From: Sphingobium sp. C100
GTDB taxonomy: Bacteria; Pseudomonadota; Alphaproteobacteria; Sphingomonadales; Sphingomonadaceae
DNA: 64,000 nt
Direction of reading: 5' to 3'
Assembly (NCBI RefSeq): GCF_000508185.1
Contig: NZ_AYOY01000112.1
Location: 1-64,000, forward strand
In this document: positions 1-7,690 of the stretch, one piece after another
Layout: each line of letters begins with the position of its first letter
How positions within the stretch are numbered: position 1 is the first letter of the stretch
Position numbers and translations under genes: made by a program
Notes under the pieces: model-generated
The model's database searches: none
What the model was told of the DNA's origin: nothing
What the model saw: only the letters and a program-made list of their open reading frames with translations

Positions 1-250
1 CTGCGCCATCGCCCAGTTCGGCGAGCGCCCGTGCCTGCGCGGCCCGTGCGTCGGCGGAGCGGGGATTGCCCTTGATCGCGTTCATCAATTCGACCCGCGC
101 GGTGCGAACATCGCCCTTGTTCAGCGCGGTGATGCCCCGTGCCAGAGCCGCGCTGCCATCGCGTTCATGCGCGCGCCATTGCCACAGCCCCACCATGGCG
201 AGGAGCAGGCCGGCGATCCCGGCGATCAGGAACAGGCGTGACCGGCGCAT
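1..250 (-). CDS. prsT: PEP-CTERM system TPR-repeat protein PrsT, N-terminal part (cut by window edge)
   Basis: The visible part encodes about 83 residues beginning MRRSRLFLIAGIAG. A hydrophobic stretch at residues 6-23 looks like a signal anchor. It is followed by a helical repeat-like region (ALARGITALNKGDVRTARVEL) typical of TPR proteins. It starts two to three bases after the prsR stop and is probably co-transcribed with it. PrsT is the TPR protein that accompanies PrsK and PrsR in XrtA/PEP-CTERM exopolysaccharide loci. The name rests mainly on this gene order, since only the N-terminus is present. The rest of the gene lies outside the window. Confidence 0.7.
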   Translation of the reverse strand, partial: MRRSRLFLIAGIAGLLLAMVGLWQWRAHERDGSAALARGITALNKGDVRTARVELMNAIKGNPRSADARAAQARALAELGDGA

Positions 251-254
251 CGGA

Positions 255-1619
255 TCAGCCTTGAATCTGATATTGTTTGAGCAGATCGTAGAGCGTCGGC
301 CGACTGATGCCCAATATCCTCGCCGCACCGGAGATATTACCGTCCGTTCGGGCAATCGCGCGGCGGATCGCGCGGCGATCGGCCATTTCACGCGCGGCCT
401 TGAGGTTCACGACATCACCGCCGTCCGCGCGCTCCTCGTCAAGGTCGAGGTCAGCGGCGGTAATCAGCTTGCCATCCGCCATGATGATGGCGCGCTTCAT
501 GCGGTTTTCCAGTTCCCGCACATTACCGGGCCAGCCCCACGCGTCCAGCGCCGCAAGCGCGTCAGGCGCGAAACCCTTGACCTGCGGGTTCATGTCCGGC
601 GCGAAGCGGTGGAGGAAATGCCGCGCGAGCAGCGCCGGATCCCCCGGCCGGTCCTTCAGCGCGGGGATGCGCACGACGATTTCGGCGAGTCGGTAATAGA
701 GATCCTCGCGAAAGGTGCCCGCGGCGATCATCTCCTCAAGATTCTGGTGCGTGGCGCAGACGATGCGCACATCGACGGGGGCGGGCGGAGGTCCGTCACG
801 CCAGTCGACCACCCGCTCCTCCAGAAAGCGCAACAATTTCACCTGGAGCGTGAGCGGAATATCGCCGACTTCGTCCAGGAACAAAGTGCCGCCATGCGCC
901 TGCGCGATCTTGCCCGACAACGTTCCGGTCCCGATGGCCAAGGCGCCTTTCTCATGCCCGAACAGTTCCGATTCCAGCGAGGTTTCGGGAATGGCCGCGC
1001 AATTGACGGCGACGAACGCTCCTTTGCGGCGCGGGCTGGCATCATGAAGGCCCTGCGCCAGCAATTCCTTGCCAGTGCCGCTGGCGCCCAGCAGCAGGAC
1101 GGATATGCCGGCGTTCGCAACCCGCTCGATCGTGCGGGCGACCCTGGCCATTTCGGATGCGCCGGTGATGAGCCGGCCCAGCACGCGCCCATCCTCCGGC
1201 GCGGTTTCGGCGAGGCGGGCATTTTCCCGTTCCAGCGCATGGACATGGAAGGCGCGGCGGACGATCAGGCCCAGTTCGTCGATATCGACCGGCTTCTGAT
1301 AGAAATCATAGGCCCCGCCCGCAATGGCATCGAGCGCGCTTTCGCGCGCGCCATGGCCCGATGCAACGATGACCTTGGTGTCCGGCTTGATCCTGAGCAT
1401 CTCCGCCAGCGCCGCGAAGCCTTCGCTGGTTCCATCGGGATCGGGCGGCAGACCCAGGTCCAGCGTCACCACATCCGGCGCCTGCGCACGCAGCATCTCG
1501 ATCGCCTCATCCCGGTCGCCGGCGATGAAAAGCTGATAATCCTCATAGGCCCAGCGCAACTGACGCTGGAGGCCCGGATCATCCTCGACGATCAGCAATT
1601 TGGGGCGCATGTCGCTCAT
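255..1619 (-). CDS. prsR: PEP-CTERM-box response regulator PrsR (NtrC-like)
   Basis: This NtrC-family regulator controls PEP-CTERM/exopolysaccharide genes. In 454-residue numbering it has a receiver domain with phospho-acceptor D54 (VTLDLG), an AAA+ domain with Walker A at about 178-185 (GASGTGKE) and Walker B at about 246-250 (LFLDE), and a C-terminal Fis-type helix-turn-helix (GAARILGISRPTLYDLL). The loop that is normally GAFTGA reads GALAIG (about 225-230), so contact with sigma-54 is doubtful. The start is ambiguous. A 72-bp tandem duplication creates a second in-frame ATG at 1691, with the same ribosome binding site, that would add 24 residues. The ATG at 1619 gives the usual family N-terminus, so I chose it. 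It lies downstream of prsK and upstream of prsT. Confidence 0.88.
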   Translation of the reverse strand: MSDMRPKLLIVEDDPGLQRQLRWAYEDYQLFIAGDRDEAIEMLRAQAPDVVTLDLGLPPDPDGTSEGFAALAEMLRIKPDTKVIVASGHGARESALDAIAGGAYDFYQKPVDIDELGLIVRRAFHVHALERENARLAETAPEDGRVLGRLITGASEMARVARTIERVANAGISVLLLGASGTGKELLAQGLHDASPRRKGAFVAVNCAAIPETSLESELFGHEKGALAIGTGTLSGKIAQAHGGTLFLDEVGDIPLTLQVKLLRFLEERVVDWRDGPPPAPVDVRIVCATHQNLEEMIAAGTFREDLYYRLAEIVVRIPALKDRPGDPALLARHFLHRFAPDMNPQVKGFAPDALAALDAWGWPGNVRELENRMKRAIIMADGKLITAADLDLDEERADGGDVVNLKAAREMADRRAIRRAIARTDGNISGAARILGISRPTLYDLLKQYQIQG

Positions 1620-1760
1620 CAGGCGGCCTTCTCGTTCGTCGGGGTTGCCAGAGTCCGGGGCGCCAACGGCAGGCGCAGGGGGAAGCGGCATCAGGCGGCC
1701 TTCTCGTTCGTCGGGGTTGCCAGAGTCCGGGGCGCCAACGGCAGGCGCAGGGTGAAGCGG
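1617..1760. repeat. 72-bp tandem duplication across the prsK/prsR junction
   Basis: Bases 1617-1688 and 1689-1760 match at 71 of 72 positions; the one difference is G at 1681 against T at 1753. The unit carries the last codons of prsK, its TGA stop, the GAGAAGG-like ribosome binding site and the overlapping ATG of prsR. Its length is a multiple of three, so the inner copy reads through in frame with prsR from the ATG at 1691. Confidence 0.95.
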
Positions 1761-3760
1761 CTGCCGATGCCCGGCTTGCTCTCCACCTCGATCCGCCCGC
1801 CCATCGCCTGCGCCAGCGTCCGCGCCTCGAACGCGCCCAGGCCAAAGCCACCTGCCTTGCTGGAGGCGAAGGGCTTGAACAGGTCGCGGCGGATGAACTC
1901 GGCGTTCATGCCCCGTCCCCTGTCGATCACCTCCACGATCGCGTCCTGCCCGTCGGCGGACAGGCGCAGATCGACCGGACTGCCGGGCGGACTGGCGTCG
2001 ATCGCATTCTGCACCAGATGGGTGAGTATCTGTTCAGTGCGGACCGGGTCGGCCAGGACGGGCGGCGCATCGCCTGTGACGATGACCGGATGCTGACGCG
2101 CCCGCATCCGCGCCACCTGGGCCAGCAGGTCGCCCATCGGCATCGGGCGCGGTTCTTCGGTCCGGCCCTTGTTATGCTGAGACAGGCGGGCGAGCAGATC
2201 GTTCATCTTGCCCACGGATTCCTTGAGCGTCAGGACCATGTCGGCGCGGAAATCGGGATTGTCGGCGTGCCGTTCGGCATTGCGGGCAAGCAAGGAGAGC
2301 TGGCTGACCAGATTCTTGACGTCGTGCATGATGAAGGCGAAACGGCGGTTGAACTCGTCGAATTGCCGGGCGTCGGCAAGCGCCTGCTGTCCCTGCGCCT
2401 CGCTGATATGGCTCGCCGCCTGCCGTCCGGCGGCGCGCAGCATGTCGAAATCCTCCCAGTCCAGCCGGCGGTCGCCCGGCGGCCGCGCCAACAAGATCGC
2501 GCCGATCAGTCGACCATAATGGATGAGCGGCACCAGCGCCCAGGCGCGCCGGTCCCGCGCCAGCCAGCCCGGAAGCTGCTGCGCCTGGTCCGGCTTGCCC
2601 AGATCGGCGATCCATCCCTGCTCCAGCCGCATAGCCAGGTCCACAGGGATCGTTACCGCGTCGGGCAGGTCTATGCTCCAGTTCCAATCGGTTTCCAACG
2701 ACAGGGCGCCACTTTCATCGCGCAGCAGCAACATGGCCGAAGGCGAATCGGTGATGTCCGCCACCGCTTTCGCCACGCGCTGGCCGAGCGGCGCGGGGTC
2801 TTCGCCCGGACGACCGATGGTTTCGCCAAAGCGCATCCATTCGGTGCGATAGTCATAGCGGTGCTGGAAGAAATGCTTCGCTACCTGCACCTTCCAGAAG
2901 GCGCGCAGTTGCGGCGAGGGCAGCAGCACCAGCACGGTTACGGCCGTGAAGAAGACCGCGCCGATCTCCACCAACCGCGCATATGGTCCGGCGATCAGTT
3001 CGATCAGCACCGCCACCGCCGCCAGCAGGATCACGTAGAGCGCGATGGCGAAGACTGACAGCGACTGGAAGGTGAGGGTGCGGGAAAGCTGGAGACGCCC
3101 GGCCATGTCCTTGCGCACGCCCACGGCAACGACTGGCGCAAGCAGCGCCATCAGCAGGCCACGCAGCGCATACAACTCGTTCACTCGGCCGGGCGCGAAA
3201 TAGCCGATCGCATAGAGGTTAAGGTCATAGGTCCACATCGCCGCCAACGCGCCGAGCAGCAATGCGACCCGCGCCCGATCACGGGACGGCCAGGCGGTAT
3301 AGAGTTGATGTACGAGCAGCAGGCTGCCGATCGCGGTCATCATCCGCAGGATCAGAGAGCAGGTGATGAGCGCGGTCTGCACGTCGCTGGCGAGCGGCAA
3401 CTGGCGCCAGACAAGGTCGGTGAAGCTTTGCAGCAGGATCAGACCGGCGACGGCGGCATAGACGGCCACCACAGCGCCAAATGTGCCGTTCCGCCCCACC
3501 GGGCCGCGCCGCAGCATGACAAACATCGTCAGCAGCCAGGCGGCATTACGGATGCTCTCGCCAATACCCGACAGCGGCTTCGACACGCCGCCGAAGGAGA
3601 CATAGAGCGCCCAGCAGGATGTCAGCAGCAACGCGGCCGACAGGATGCGCAGTTCGACCGCCTCTTCCCGCCGGCGCAACAGGAAGATGCCAAGTGCCGC
3701 GAACAGCACCGCCGCCAGCGCATGGCCCCAATCGCCGACAAACTGGAGGAAGATGCCCAC
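1691..3760 (-). CDS. prsK: PEP-CTERM system sensor histidine kinase PrsK
   Basis: This is the membrane sensor kinase paired with PrsR. The N-terminal ~300 residues hold a series of about eight to ten hydrophobic segments. A GAF-like region follows (about 315-455), then a dimerisation/H-box segment (FAFIMHDVKNLVSQLSLLA) and an HATPase domain with N-box (HLVQNAIDAS), G1 (VIDRGRGMN) and G2 (GGFGLGAFEA) motifs. All kinase motifs look intact. The start is GTG at 3760, preceded by GAGGATAGGGC, nine bases after the upstream glycosyltransferase stop. At 689 residues it fits the family. Its last codons are copied in the tandem duplication, so the stop still overlaps an ATG, but now that of the 24-codon extension. 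Confidence 0.9.
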   Translation of the reverse strand: MGIFLQFVGDWGHALAAVLFAALGIFLLRRREEAVELRILSAALLLTSCWALYVSFGGVSKPLSGIGESIRNAAWLLTMFVMLRRGPVGRNGTFGAVVAVYAAVAGLILLQSFTDLVWRQLPLASDVQTALITCSLILRMMTAIGSLLLVHQLYTAWPSRDRARVALLLGALAAMWTYDLNLYAIGYFAPGRVNELYALRGLLMALLAPVVAVGVRKDMAGRLQLSRTLTFQSLSVFAIALYVILLAAVAVLIELIAGPYARLVEIGAVFFTAVTVLVLLPSPQLRAFWKVQVAKHFFQHRYDYRTEWMRFGETIGRPGEDPAPLGQRVAKAVADITDSPSAMLLLRDESGALSLETDWNWSIDLPDAVTIPVDLAMRLEQGWIADLGKPDQAQQLPGWLARDRRAWALVPLIHYGRLIGAILLARPPGDRRLDWEDFDMLRAAGRQAASHISEAQGQQALADARQFDEFNRRFAFIMHDVKNLVSQLSLLARNAERHADNPDFRADMVLTLKESVGKMNDLLARLSQHNKGRTEEPRPMPMGDLLAQVARMRARQHPVIVTGDAPPVLADPVRTEQILTHLVQNAIDASPPGSPVDLRLSADGQDAIVEVIDRGRGMNAEFIRRDLFKPFASSKAGGFGLGAFEARTLAQAMGGRIEVESKPGIGSRFTLRLPLAPRTLATPTNEKAA

Positions 3761-3769
3761 GCCCTATCC

Positions 3770-5158
3770 TCAGCGCGCGCCGTCGGGCCAAAGGACGACG
3801 CGCACCGTTTGGAGCAGGATCAGCAAATCAAGGAAGGGCGTGTAGTTTTTCGCGTAATAAAGGTCATATTCCAGCTTGTGCCGGGCATCCTCGATTGATG
3901 CGCCATAGGGGTAGTTGATCTGCGCCCAGCCGGTGATGCCGGGCTTCACCATATGGCGCTCGGCATAATAGCGTAGATGCTGTTCCAGATCCTCGACGAA
4001 CTGGCGGCGTTCCGGCCGCGGGCCGACGAAGCTCATCTCGCCCTTGAGCACCGTCCAGGTCTGCGGCAATTCATCGATGCGCAGCTTGCGCAACCAATAG
4101 CCCAGCCGCGTGATACGCGGATCGTCCTTTTCCGCCCAGACTGCCTTTCCCGCGACTTCGGCATCCTGGCGCATGGTGCGCAGCTTCACGATCCAGAATT
4201 CCTGGCCATAGAGGCCCACGCGCTGCTGCCGGTAGAAAGCCGGCCCCTTGCTGTCGAGCTTCACCAATATGGCTGCGAGCAGGATGATCGGCCCGGTCAG
4301 GATCAGCAGGATCAGGCTGGCGGCGATGTCGAAAACCCGCTTGGCGATACTCGACAAACGCCGGCCGGCGGAAAAGCCGTCTGAAAAGATCAGCCAGCTC
4401 GGGTTGACGCTGGCGAGGTCGACCCGACCGGTTTCCCGCTCCAGAAAGCTGGAGAGGTCGTTGACATGGACACCCGTGGTCTTGATCCGCAGCAGGTCCG
4501 ACATGGGAATGGCATTGCGTCGTTCCTCCAGCGCCAACACGACCTCACTGGCGTTCAGGCGGACCACGAAATCGGCCAGGTTGAAGACCGCGTCGCGATT
4601 AATCGCTTCCTCGATCACCTGCGATCCGTCGTTCATCGCGATATAGCCGACGACAAGGAAGCCCGAACCCTTGCGGCGTTCCAGTTCACGGATCCGGTGG
4701 GCGCGATTGCCGGCGCCCAACACGACCAGCCGACGCTTGAACGCTTCGCCGCCCAGCATCGAGCCCAGCAGCAGCCGGATGAGCAGCAGCAGCGCCAGGG
4801 CAAGGCCCATGGCGTAGAGCGAATTGGATCGCCAAAGCGTCATGCCCGGCATCAGGAAGTACAGGATGGAGAGAAAGATGACGCCCAGCGACACGGCCAC
4901 CAACAGACGCGCCAAAGCAAAGCGAATCGACTGAAGCGCTTCGGGTCCGTAGACACCGACTGCGATCATCGCGGTCTGGATCGCCAGCGCGAAGCTGAGC
5001 AAAGGCCCCATGCGACTCGCGATCGGCTCCACGGCCATATCGATCTGATGCGCCCGCAGAACCCATCCCGCCTCGGCCGCGCCGAACAACAACAGGAAAT
5101 CGAGCAGCCCCAGCAGCAGCACCGCGTGCGGCACATAATGTTTGAACAGCCTGATCAT
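3770..5158 (-). CDS. PEP-CTERM/XrtA-type exopolysaccharide glycosyl-1-phosphate transferase
   Basis: This is a polyprenyl glycosylphosphotransferase that starts exopolysaccharide synthesis by loading a sugar phosphate on undecaprenyl phosphate in the inner membrane. The N-terminus has four to five membrane helices (about residues 10-130). A CoA-binding/NAD-like segment follows (RLVVLGAGNRAHRI), then a further helix (about 275-300) and the conserved WcaJ/PglC-type catalytic region (KLRTMRQDAEV, RITRLGYWLRKLRIDELPQ, SFVGPRPERRQFV, KPGITGWAQINYPYG). Length (462) and order fit the TIGR03013 type found next to prsK and prsR. It is the first gene of the minus-strand cluster, with a palindrome about 55 bases upstream. 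The exact sugar cannot be told from sequence. Confidence 0.88.
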   Translation of the reverse strand: MIRLFKHYVPHAVLLLGLLDFLLLFGAAEAGWVLRAHQIDMAVEPIASRMGPLLSFALAIQTAMIAVGVYGPEALQSIRFALARLLVAVSLGVIFLSILYFLMPGMTLWRSNSLYAMGLALALLLLIRLLLGSMLGGEAFKRRLVVLGAGNRAHRIRELERRKGSGFLVVGYIAMNDGSQVIEEAINRDAVFNLADFVVRLNASEVVLALEERRNAIPMSDLLRIKTTGVHVNDLSSFLERETGRVDLASVNPSWLIFSDGFSAGRRLSSIAKRVFDIAASLILLILTGPIILLAAILVKLDSKGPAFYRQQRVGLYGQEFWIVKLRTMRQDAEVAGKAVWAEKDDPRITRLGYWLRKLRIDELPQTWTVLKGEMSFVGPRPERRQFVEDLEQHLRYYAERHMVKPGITGWAQINYPYGASIEDARHKLEYDLYYAKNYTPFLDLLILLQTVRVVLWPDGAR

Positions 5159-5211
5159 CGTCGCGCTTCATCCCGCTGTCGCCGCGGGCGACATGGCCGC
5201 GCCGACGCTTC

Positions 5212-5228
5212 CTTACACTCGCTGTAAG
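5212..5228. promoter_or_regulatory. Palindrome CTTACA-N5-TGTAAG upstream of the exopolysaccharide operon
   Basis: This is a perfect 6-bp inverted repeat with a 5-bp spacer in the 5159-5321 intergenic region. It lies 54 bases before the start of the glycosyltransferase gene. It is a candidate operator, possibly for PrsR or another exopolysaccharide regulator. The protein that binds it is not known from the sequence. I see no convincing sigma-54 promoter beside it. Confidence 0.45.
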
Positions 5229-5321
5229 AAAATCCGACGCTGTGCGCAGAGTTGACCGAAAATAACAAAAAAACTCTGAATCAAGCGCAAGATAACGAGG
5301 CGAAGCGACTGACCGGCTTCA

Positions 5322-5570
5322 TCAATTATGGTTGCGCAGGTCGTGAGCGGCGTCTCTGGCCGCATCGCCCACGCCAATGACCATCTGGTCCGCGGAGTCA
5401 GCGGCCCGCGTCACCTTGTCGGCCCGACTATCGCCTCGGCGGTCGTTGGTGAGGTAAAAAAAGCCGATAGCCAGAATGAGCGCCAACGCGACTAGAGCCA
5501 GTATCACCCCGCTGCCGGAGCGCGCCGGGTTGGGGTTTGAGGGGGGTAGTGCGTCGGGATCATCGCCCAT
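5322..5570 (-). CDS. Small single-pass membrane protein, probable stress regulon member
   Basis: I do not recognise a named family. The 82 residues comprise a proline-rich cytoplasmic head, one membrane helix (about 22-40, GVILALVALALILAIGFFYL) and a charged tail containing DRRGDSRADKVTRAADSADQM. A clear AGGAGA ribosome binding site lies ahead of the ATG. A perfect EcfG-type promoter (5593-5617) lies immediately upstream, between this gene and the end of ecfG, so general-stress control is likely. Function is unknown. Confidence 0.75.
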   Translation of the reverse strand: MGDDPDALPPSNPNPARSGSGVILALVALALILAIGFFYLTNDRRGDSRADKVTRAADSADQMVIGVGDAARDAAHDLRNHN

Positions 5571-5592
5571 GTCGTATCTCTCCTACCAAGAC

Positions 5593-5617
5593 AACGGCAT
5601 AGGCGAGAAACCGTTCC
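5593..5617 (-). promoter_or_regulatory. EcfG-type promoter for the 82-residue membrane protein
   Basis: Read on the minus strand, GGAAC (5617-5613) and CGTT (5596-5593) are separated by 16 bases. This matches the alphaproteobacterial EcfG consensus GGAAC-N16/17-CGTT. The expected transcript start is about 5586, giving a very short leader that still includes the ribosome binding site of the gene starting at 5570. Confidence 0.75.
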
Positions 5618-5619
5618 GG

Positions 5620-6315
5620 TCAGTCTGCTCCGCCTCGTCCCTCGCCACCGCGGCTCAAGCGATCTACATCTTCCATGATCTCGTCCAGCACCGCAGTTTC
5701 CGTCGTTTCCTGGCTGCGGCGCGAAGGAAGATCGCCACTTTCCAATATCTGTTCCAGCGCCGCGCGACCACGCGCAACGCGGCTCTTTATCGTGCCTACG
5801 GCAACACCGCAGATCTCGGCCGCCTCTTCATAGGCGAAACCGCCGGCACCCACCAGAATCAACGCCTCCCGCTGGGGCTGGGGCAGTTGCAACAGCGCAC
5901 GCTGCATATCGCTGAGTTCGACATGCTTATCCTGCCCGGCCGGCGCGGCAAGGATGCGATCAGCCGTCAAATCATCCCAATCGCCGCGAAACCGGGACCG
6001 TCGCATCTGCGAGAGATAATGATTGCGCAAGATGATGAAGGTCCAGGCACGCATATTCGTCCCGGCCTGGAACCGCGCGCGTGCGGCCCAAGCCTTCAAC
6101 AGCGTTTCCTGCACCAGATCGTCTGCGACATCACGGTTGCCCGATAGCGAGCGTCCAAAAGCGCGCAAATGGGGGATGACGGCGGCCAGTTCCTGCTTGA
6201 AATCCGAATCCGACAGCGCAGCGCGCTCCTCGGAGCCGGCAATATCCTCATTCATGGGAACAACCCCCGTGCTGGCTGCCGCTCCCGTCGTCTGAACCGA
6301 CATCGTCAAAGCCAT
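5620..6315 (-). CDS. ecfG: General stress response sigma factor EcfG
   Basis: This is an extracytoplasmic-function sigma factor that directs RNA polymerase to stress genes once PhyR removes the anti-sigma factor NepR. Region 2 (ALSDSDFKQELAAVIPHLRAFGRSLSG, DLVQETLLKAWAARARF, MRAWTFIILRNHYLSQMRR) and region 4 (MQRALLQLPQPQREALILV, YEEAAEICGVAVGTIKSRVARGR) are both present. The start may be 6315, 6303 or 6255. The ATG at 6255 (MNEDIAG) has a GGGGG stretch upstream and gives a more usual length. The gene lies 56 bp or more downstream of a 42-codon gene that has a perfect EcfG promoter, which suggests positive autoregulation. Confidence 0.9.
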   Translation of the reverse strand: MALTMSVQTTGAAASTGVVPMNEDIAGSEERAALSDSDFKQELAAVIPHLRAFGRSLSGNRDVADDLVQETLLKAWAARARFQAGTNMRAWTFIILRNHYLSQMRRSRFRGDWDDLTADRILAAPAGQDKHVELSDMQRALLQLPQPQREALILVGAGGFAYEEAAEICGVAVGTIKSRVARGRAALEQILESGDLPSRRSQETTETAVLDEIMEDVDRLSRGGEGRGGAD

Positions 6316-6371
6316 AAATCGCCCATATCCTAACCCGTTTGCTTCTCAAGACCAATCGCCATGTGCTGCCG

Positions 6372-6500
6372 TCACATCCAGAGCACCAGCAGCATCACTA
6401 TCACGGCGAGTCCGAGCGAGATGCCGAGCACATAGCGCACGACATTTTCGGTCGAACCGGCCCGCGCTTTATCCGTCGCGACATGTGGTTCATCGACCAT
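6372..6500 (-). CDS. 42-residue single-pass membrane microprotein upstream of ecfG
   Basis: The open frame runs from ATG at 6500 to TGA at 6372. The product begins MVDEPHVATDKARAG and ends with a single hydrophobic helix (residues about 20-42, VVRYVLGISLGLAVIVMLL) right at the C-terminus, a tail-anchor topology. GGGAG lies eight bases before the ATG. A perfect EcfG promoter lies 30 bases further upstream. It precedes ecfG in the same direction and is probably co-transcribed with it. No function can be assigned. Confidence 0.7.
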   Translation of the reverse strand: MVDEPHVATDKARAGSTENVVRYVLGISLGLAVIVMLLVLWM

Positions 6501-6529
6501 GATCTGTCTCCCGATCGTTACGCTTGATT

Positions 6530-6554
6530 AACGCGACGTTCGTGTGGGAGTTCC
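6530..6554 (-). promoter_or_regulatory. EcfG-type promoter upstream of the microprotein-ecfG unit
   Basis: On the minus strand GGAAC (6554-6550) is followed by 16 bases and CGTT (6533-6530), an exact fit to the EcfG consensus. Transcription would start near 6523, just ahead of the 42-codon gene, and could run into ecfG. This is the autoregulatory pattern known from other alphaproteobacteria. Confidence 0.8.
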
Positions 6555-6578
6555 GTATCGATCGAAAAGGGGCGCCGT

Positions 6579-7370
6579 TCAGGCCGGTGCCGTTGCCTGG
6601 TCGAAGAACAACGCTTGGGAAATGGCCGCCTTCACCGTCGACCGCTGAAACGGCTTGGTGATGAGGAAGGTCGGCTCGGGCCGCTCGCCGGTCAGCAGCC
6701 GTTCGGGGAACGCAGTGATGAAGATCACCGGCACCGAAATTTCGGCGAGAATATCCTTCACCGCATCGATCCCGCTCGAATCGTCGGCAAGCTGGATGTC
6801 GGCCAGCACCAGTCCGGGCCGCTCGCTCATCGCTTCGCGCACGGCATCCTCGCGCGTCACGGCAATTGCCGTGACCTCATGCCCCAGGTCACGCACGATC
6901 GTCTCGATATCCATGGCGATGATCGGTTCATCCTCGATGATCAGCACCTTCGCACGAGTCTGCGCCTCGATCTCCGTAAGCGCTTCCTCCACCAGTGCCT
7001 CAACATCGGCGCTGTCCATGCCGATCAGATAGGCCACGTCCTCGACGGTAAAACCTTCGAGCGCCGTCAGCAGCAGCGCCTGGCGCGGCAGCGGCGTCAA
7101 CCGCGCGAGCCGGGCCTGCGCAATCGCTTCGCGACCATCGTCCCCCATGAAAGGGCCATCTTCCATGTGCGCGGAGGACCAGATAGCGTGAAAAGTCTTG
7201 TAAAGCCCCAGCCGCGGATCGACGTCGGACGGAAATTCCTCCGGCGCGGCAACGATTGCTTCCAGCGTAGCTCGAACATAGGCGTCGCCATGCGCCTGGC
7301 TGCCGGTCAGCGCCCGCGCATAACGGCGCAGAAACGGAAGATGGGGGTGCAATTTCTGTCCAAGCGACAT
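6579..7370 (-). CDS. phyR: Anti-anti-sigma response regulator PhyR
   Basis: PhyR joins an N-terminal sigma-factor-like domain to a C-terminal receiver. Phosphorylation frees the sigma-like domain to bind NepR and so release EcfG. In 263-residue numbering the sigma-like part (about 1-135) shows a region-4 core (LPRQALLLTALEGFTVEDVAYLIGMDSADVEALV). The receiver (about 140-255) has acidic residues (IIEDEP), phospho-acceptor D191 (VLADIQL) and a conserved lysine (ITKPF). The start at 7370 has GGGAGA seven bases upstream and begins MSLGQKLHPHLPFLRRYARAL, the usual PhyR N-terminus. A longer frame to 7427 is less likely. nepR lies divergently upstream. Confidence 0.93.
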   Translation of the reverse strand: MSLGQKLHPHLPFLRRYARALTGSQAHGDAYVRATLEAIVAAPEEFPSDVDPRLGLYKTFHAIWSSAHMEDGPFMGDDGREAIAQARLARLTPLPRQALLLTALEGFTVEDVAYLIGMDSADVEALVEEALTEIEAQTRAKVLIIEDEPIIAMDIETIVRDLGHEVTAIAVTREDAVREAMSERPGLVLADIQLADDSSGIDAVKDILAEISVPVIFITAFPERLLTGERPEPTFLITKPFQRSTVKAAISQALFFDQATAPA

Positions 7371-7530
7371 CGTCAAATCTTCTCCCTGCCCATAACAGGC
7401 TTCGTGTAACCCGGCCTCGTGAGGCAAATGAAAAGGGAGGATGGAATGTCAATGCCGCCATGGCAAGCCCCGCCCCCCTCTGTCATGACCGCCAAACCGG
7501 CAGCGCCAAAAAAAAAGCGCTTCGCTCACC

Positions 7531-7555
7531 GGAACCATCGACATGCCAAATTGTT
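7531..7555 (+). promoter_or_regulatory. EcfG-type promoter for nepR in the phyR-nepR intergenic region
   Basis: GGAAC (7531-7535), 17 bases and GTT (7553-7555) fit the EcfG promoter except that the last element reads TGTT rather than CGTT. It points toward nepR, leaving a leader of roughly 130 bases. The 7371-7690 interval between phyR and nepR holds no gene that I can support. This promoter is its only clear feature. Confidence 0.65.
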
Positions 7556-7690
7556 TCGCAGCCATATGGTTTTTTTCGACGATTTCGTGAATTTGGCGCA
7601 GATGGAGCGGAACGACGAATTGACGTTCGGCGCATTTCCCGCAACTACGGGCAAACTGGCGTGACAGAGATTGCTTCAGAGGGGCAGATT

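Noticed and set aside
66-2096. Long plus-strand open frame (676 codons) across prsR and prsK
   Set aside because: It is antisense to two well-supported genes and has arginine-rich, family-less translation, the usual shadow in GC-rich DNA.
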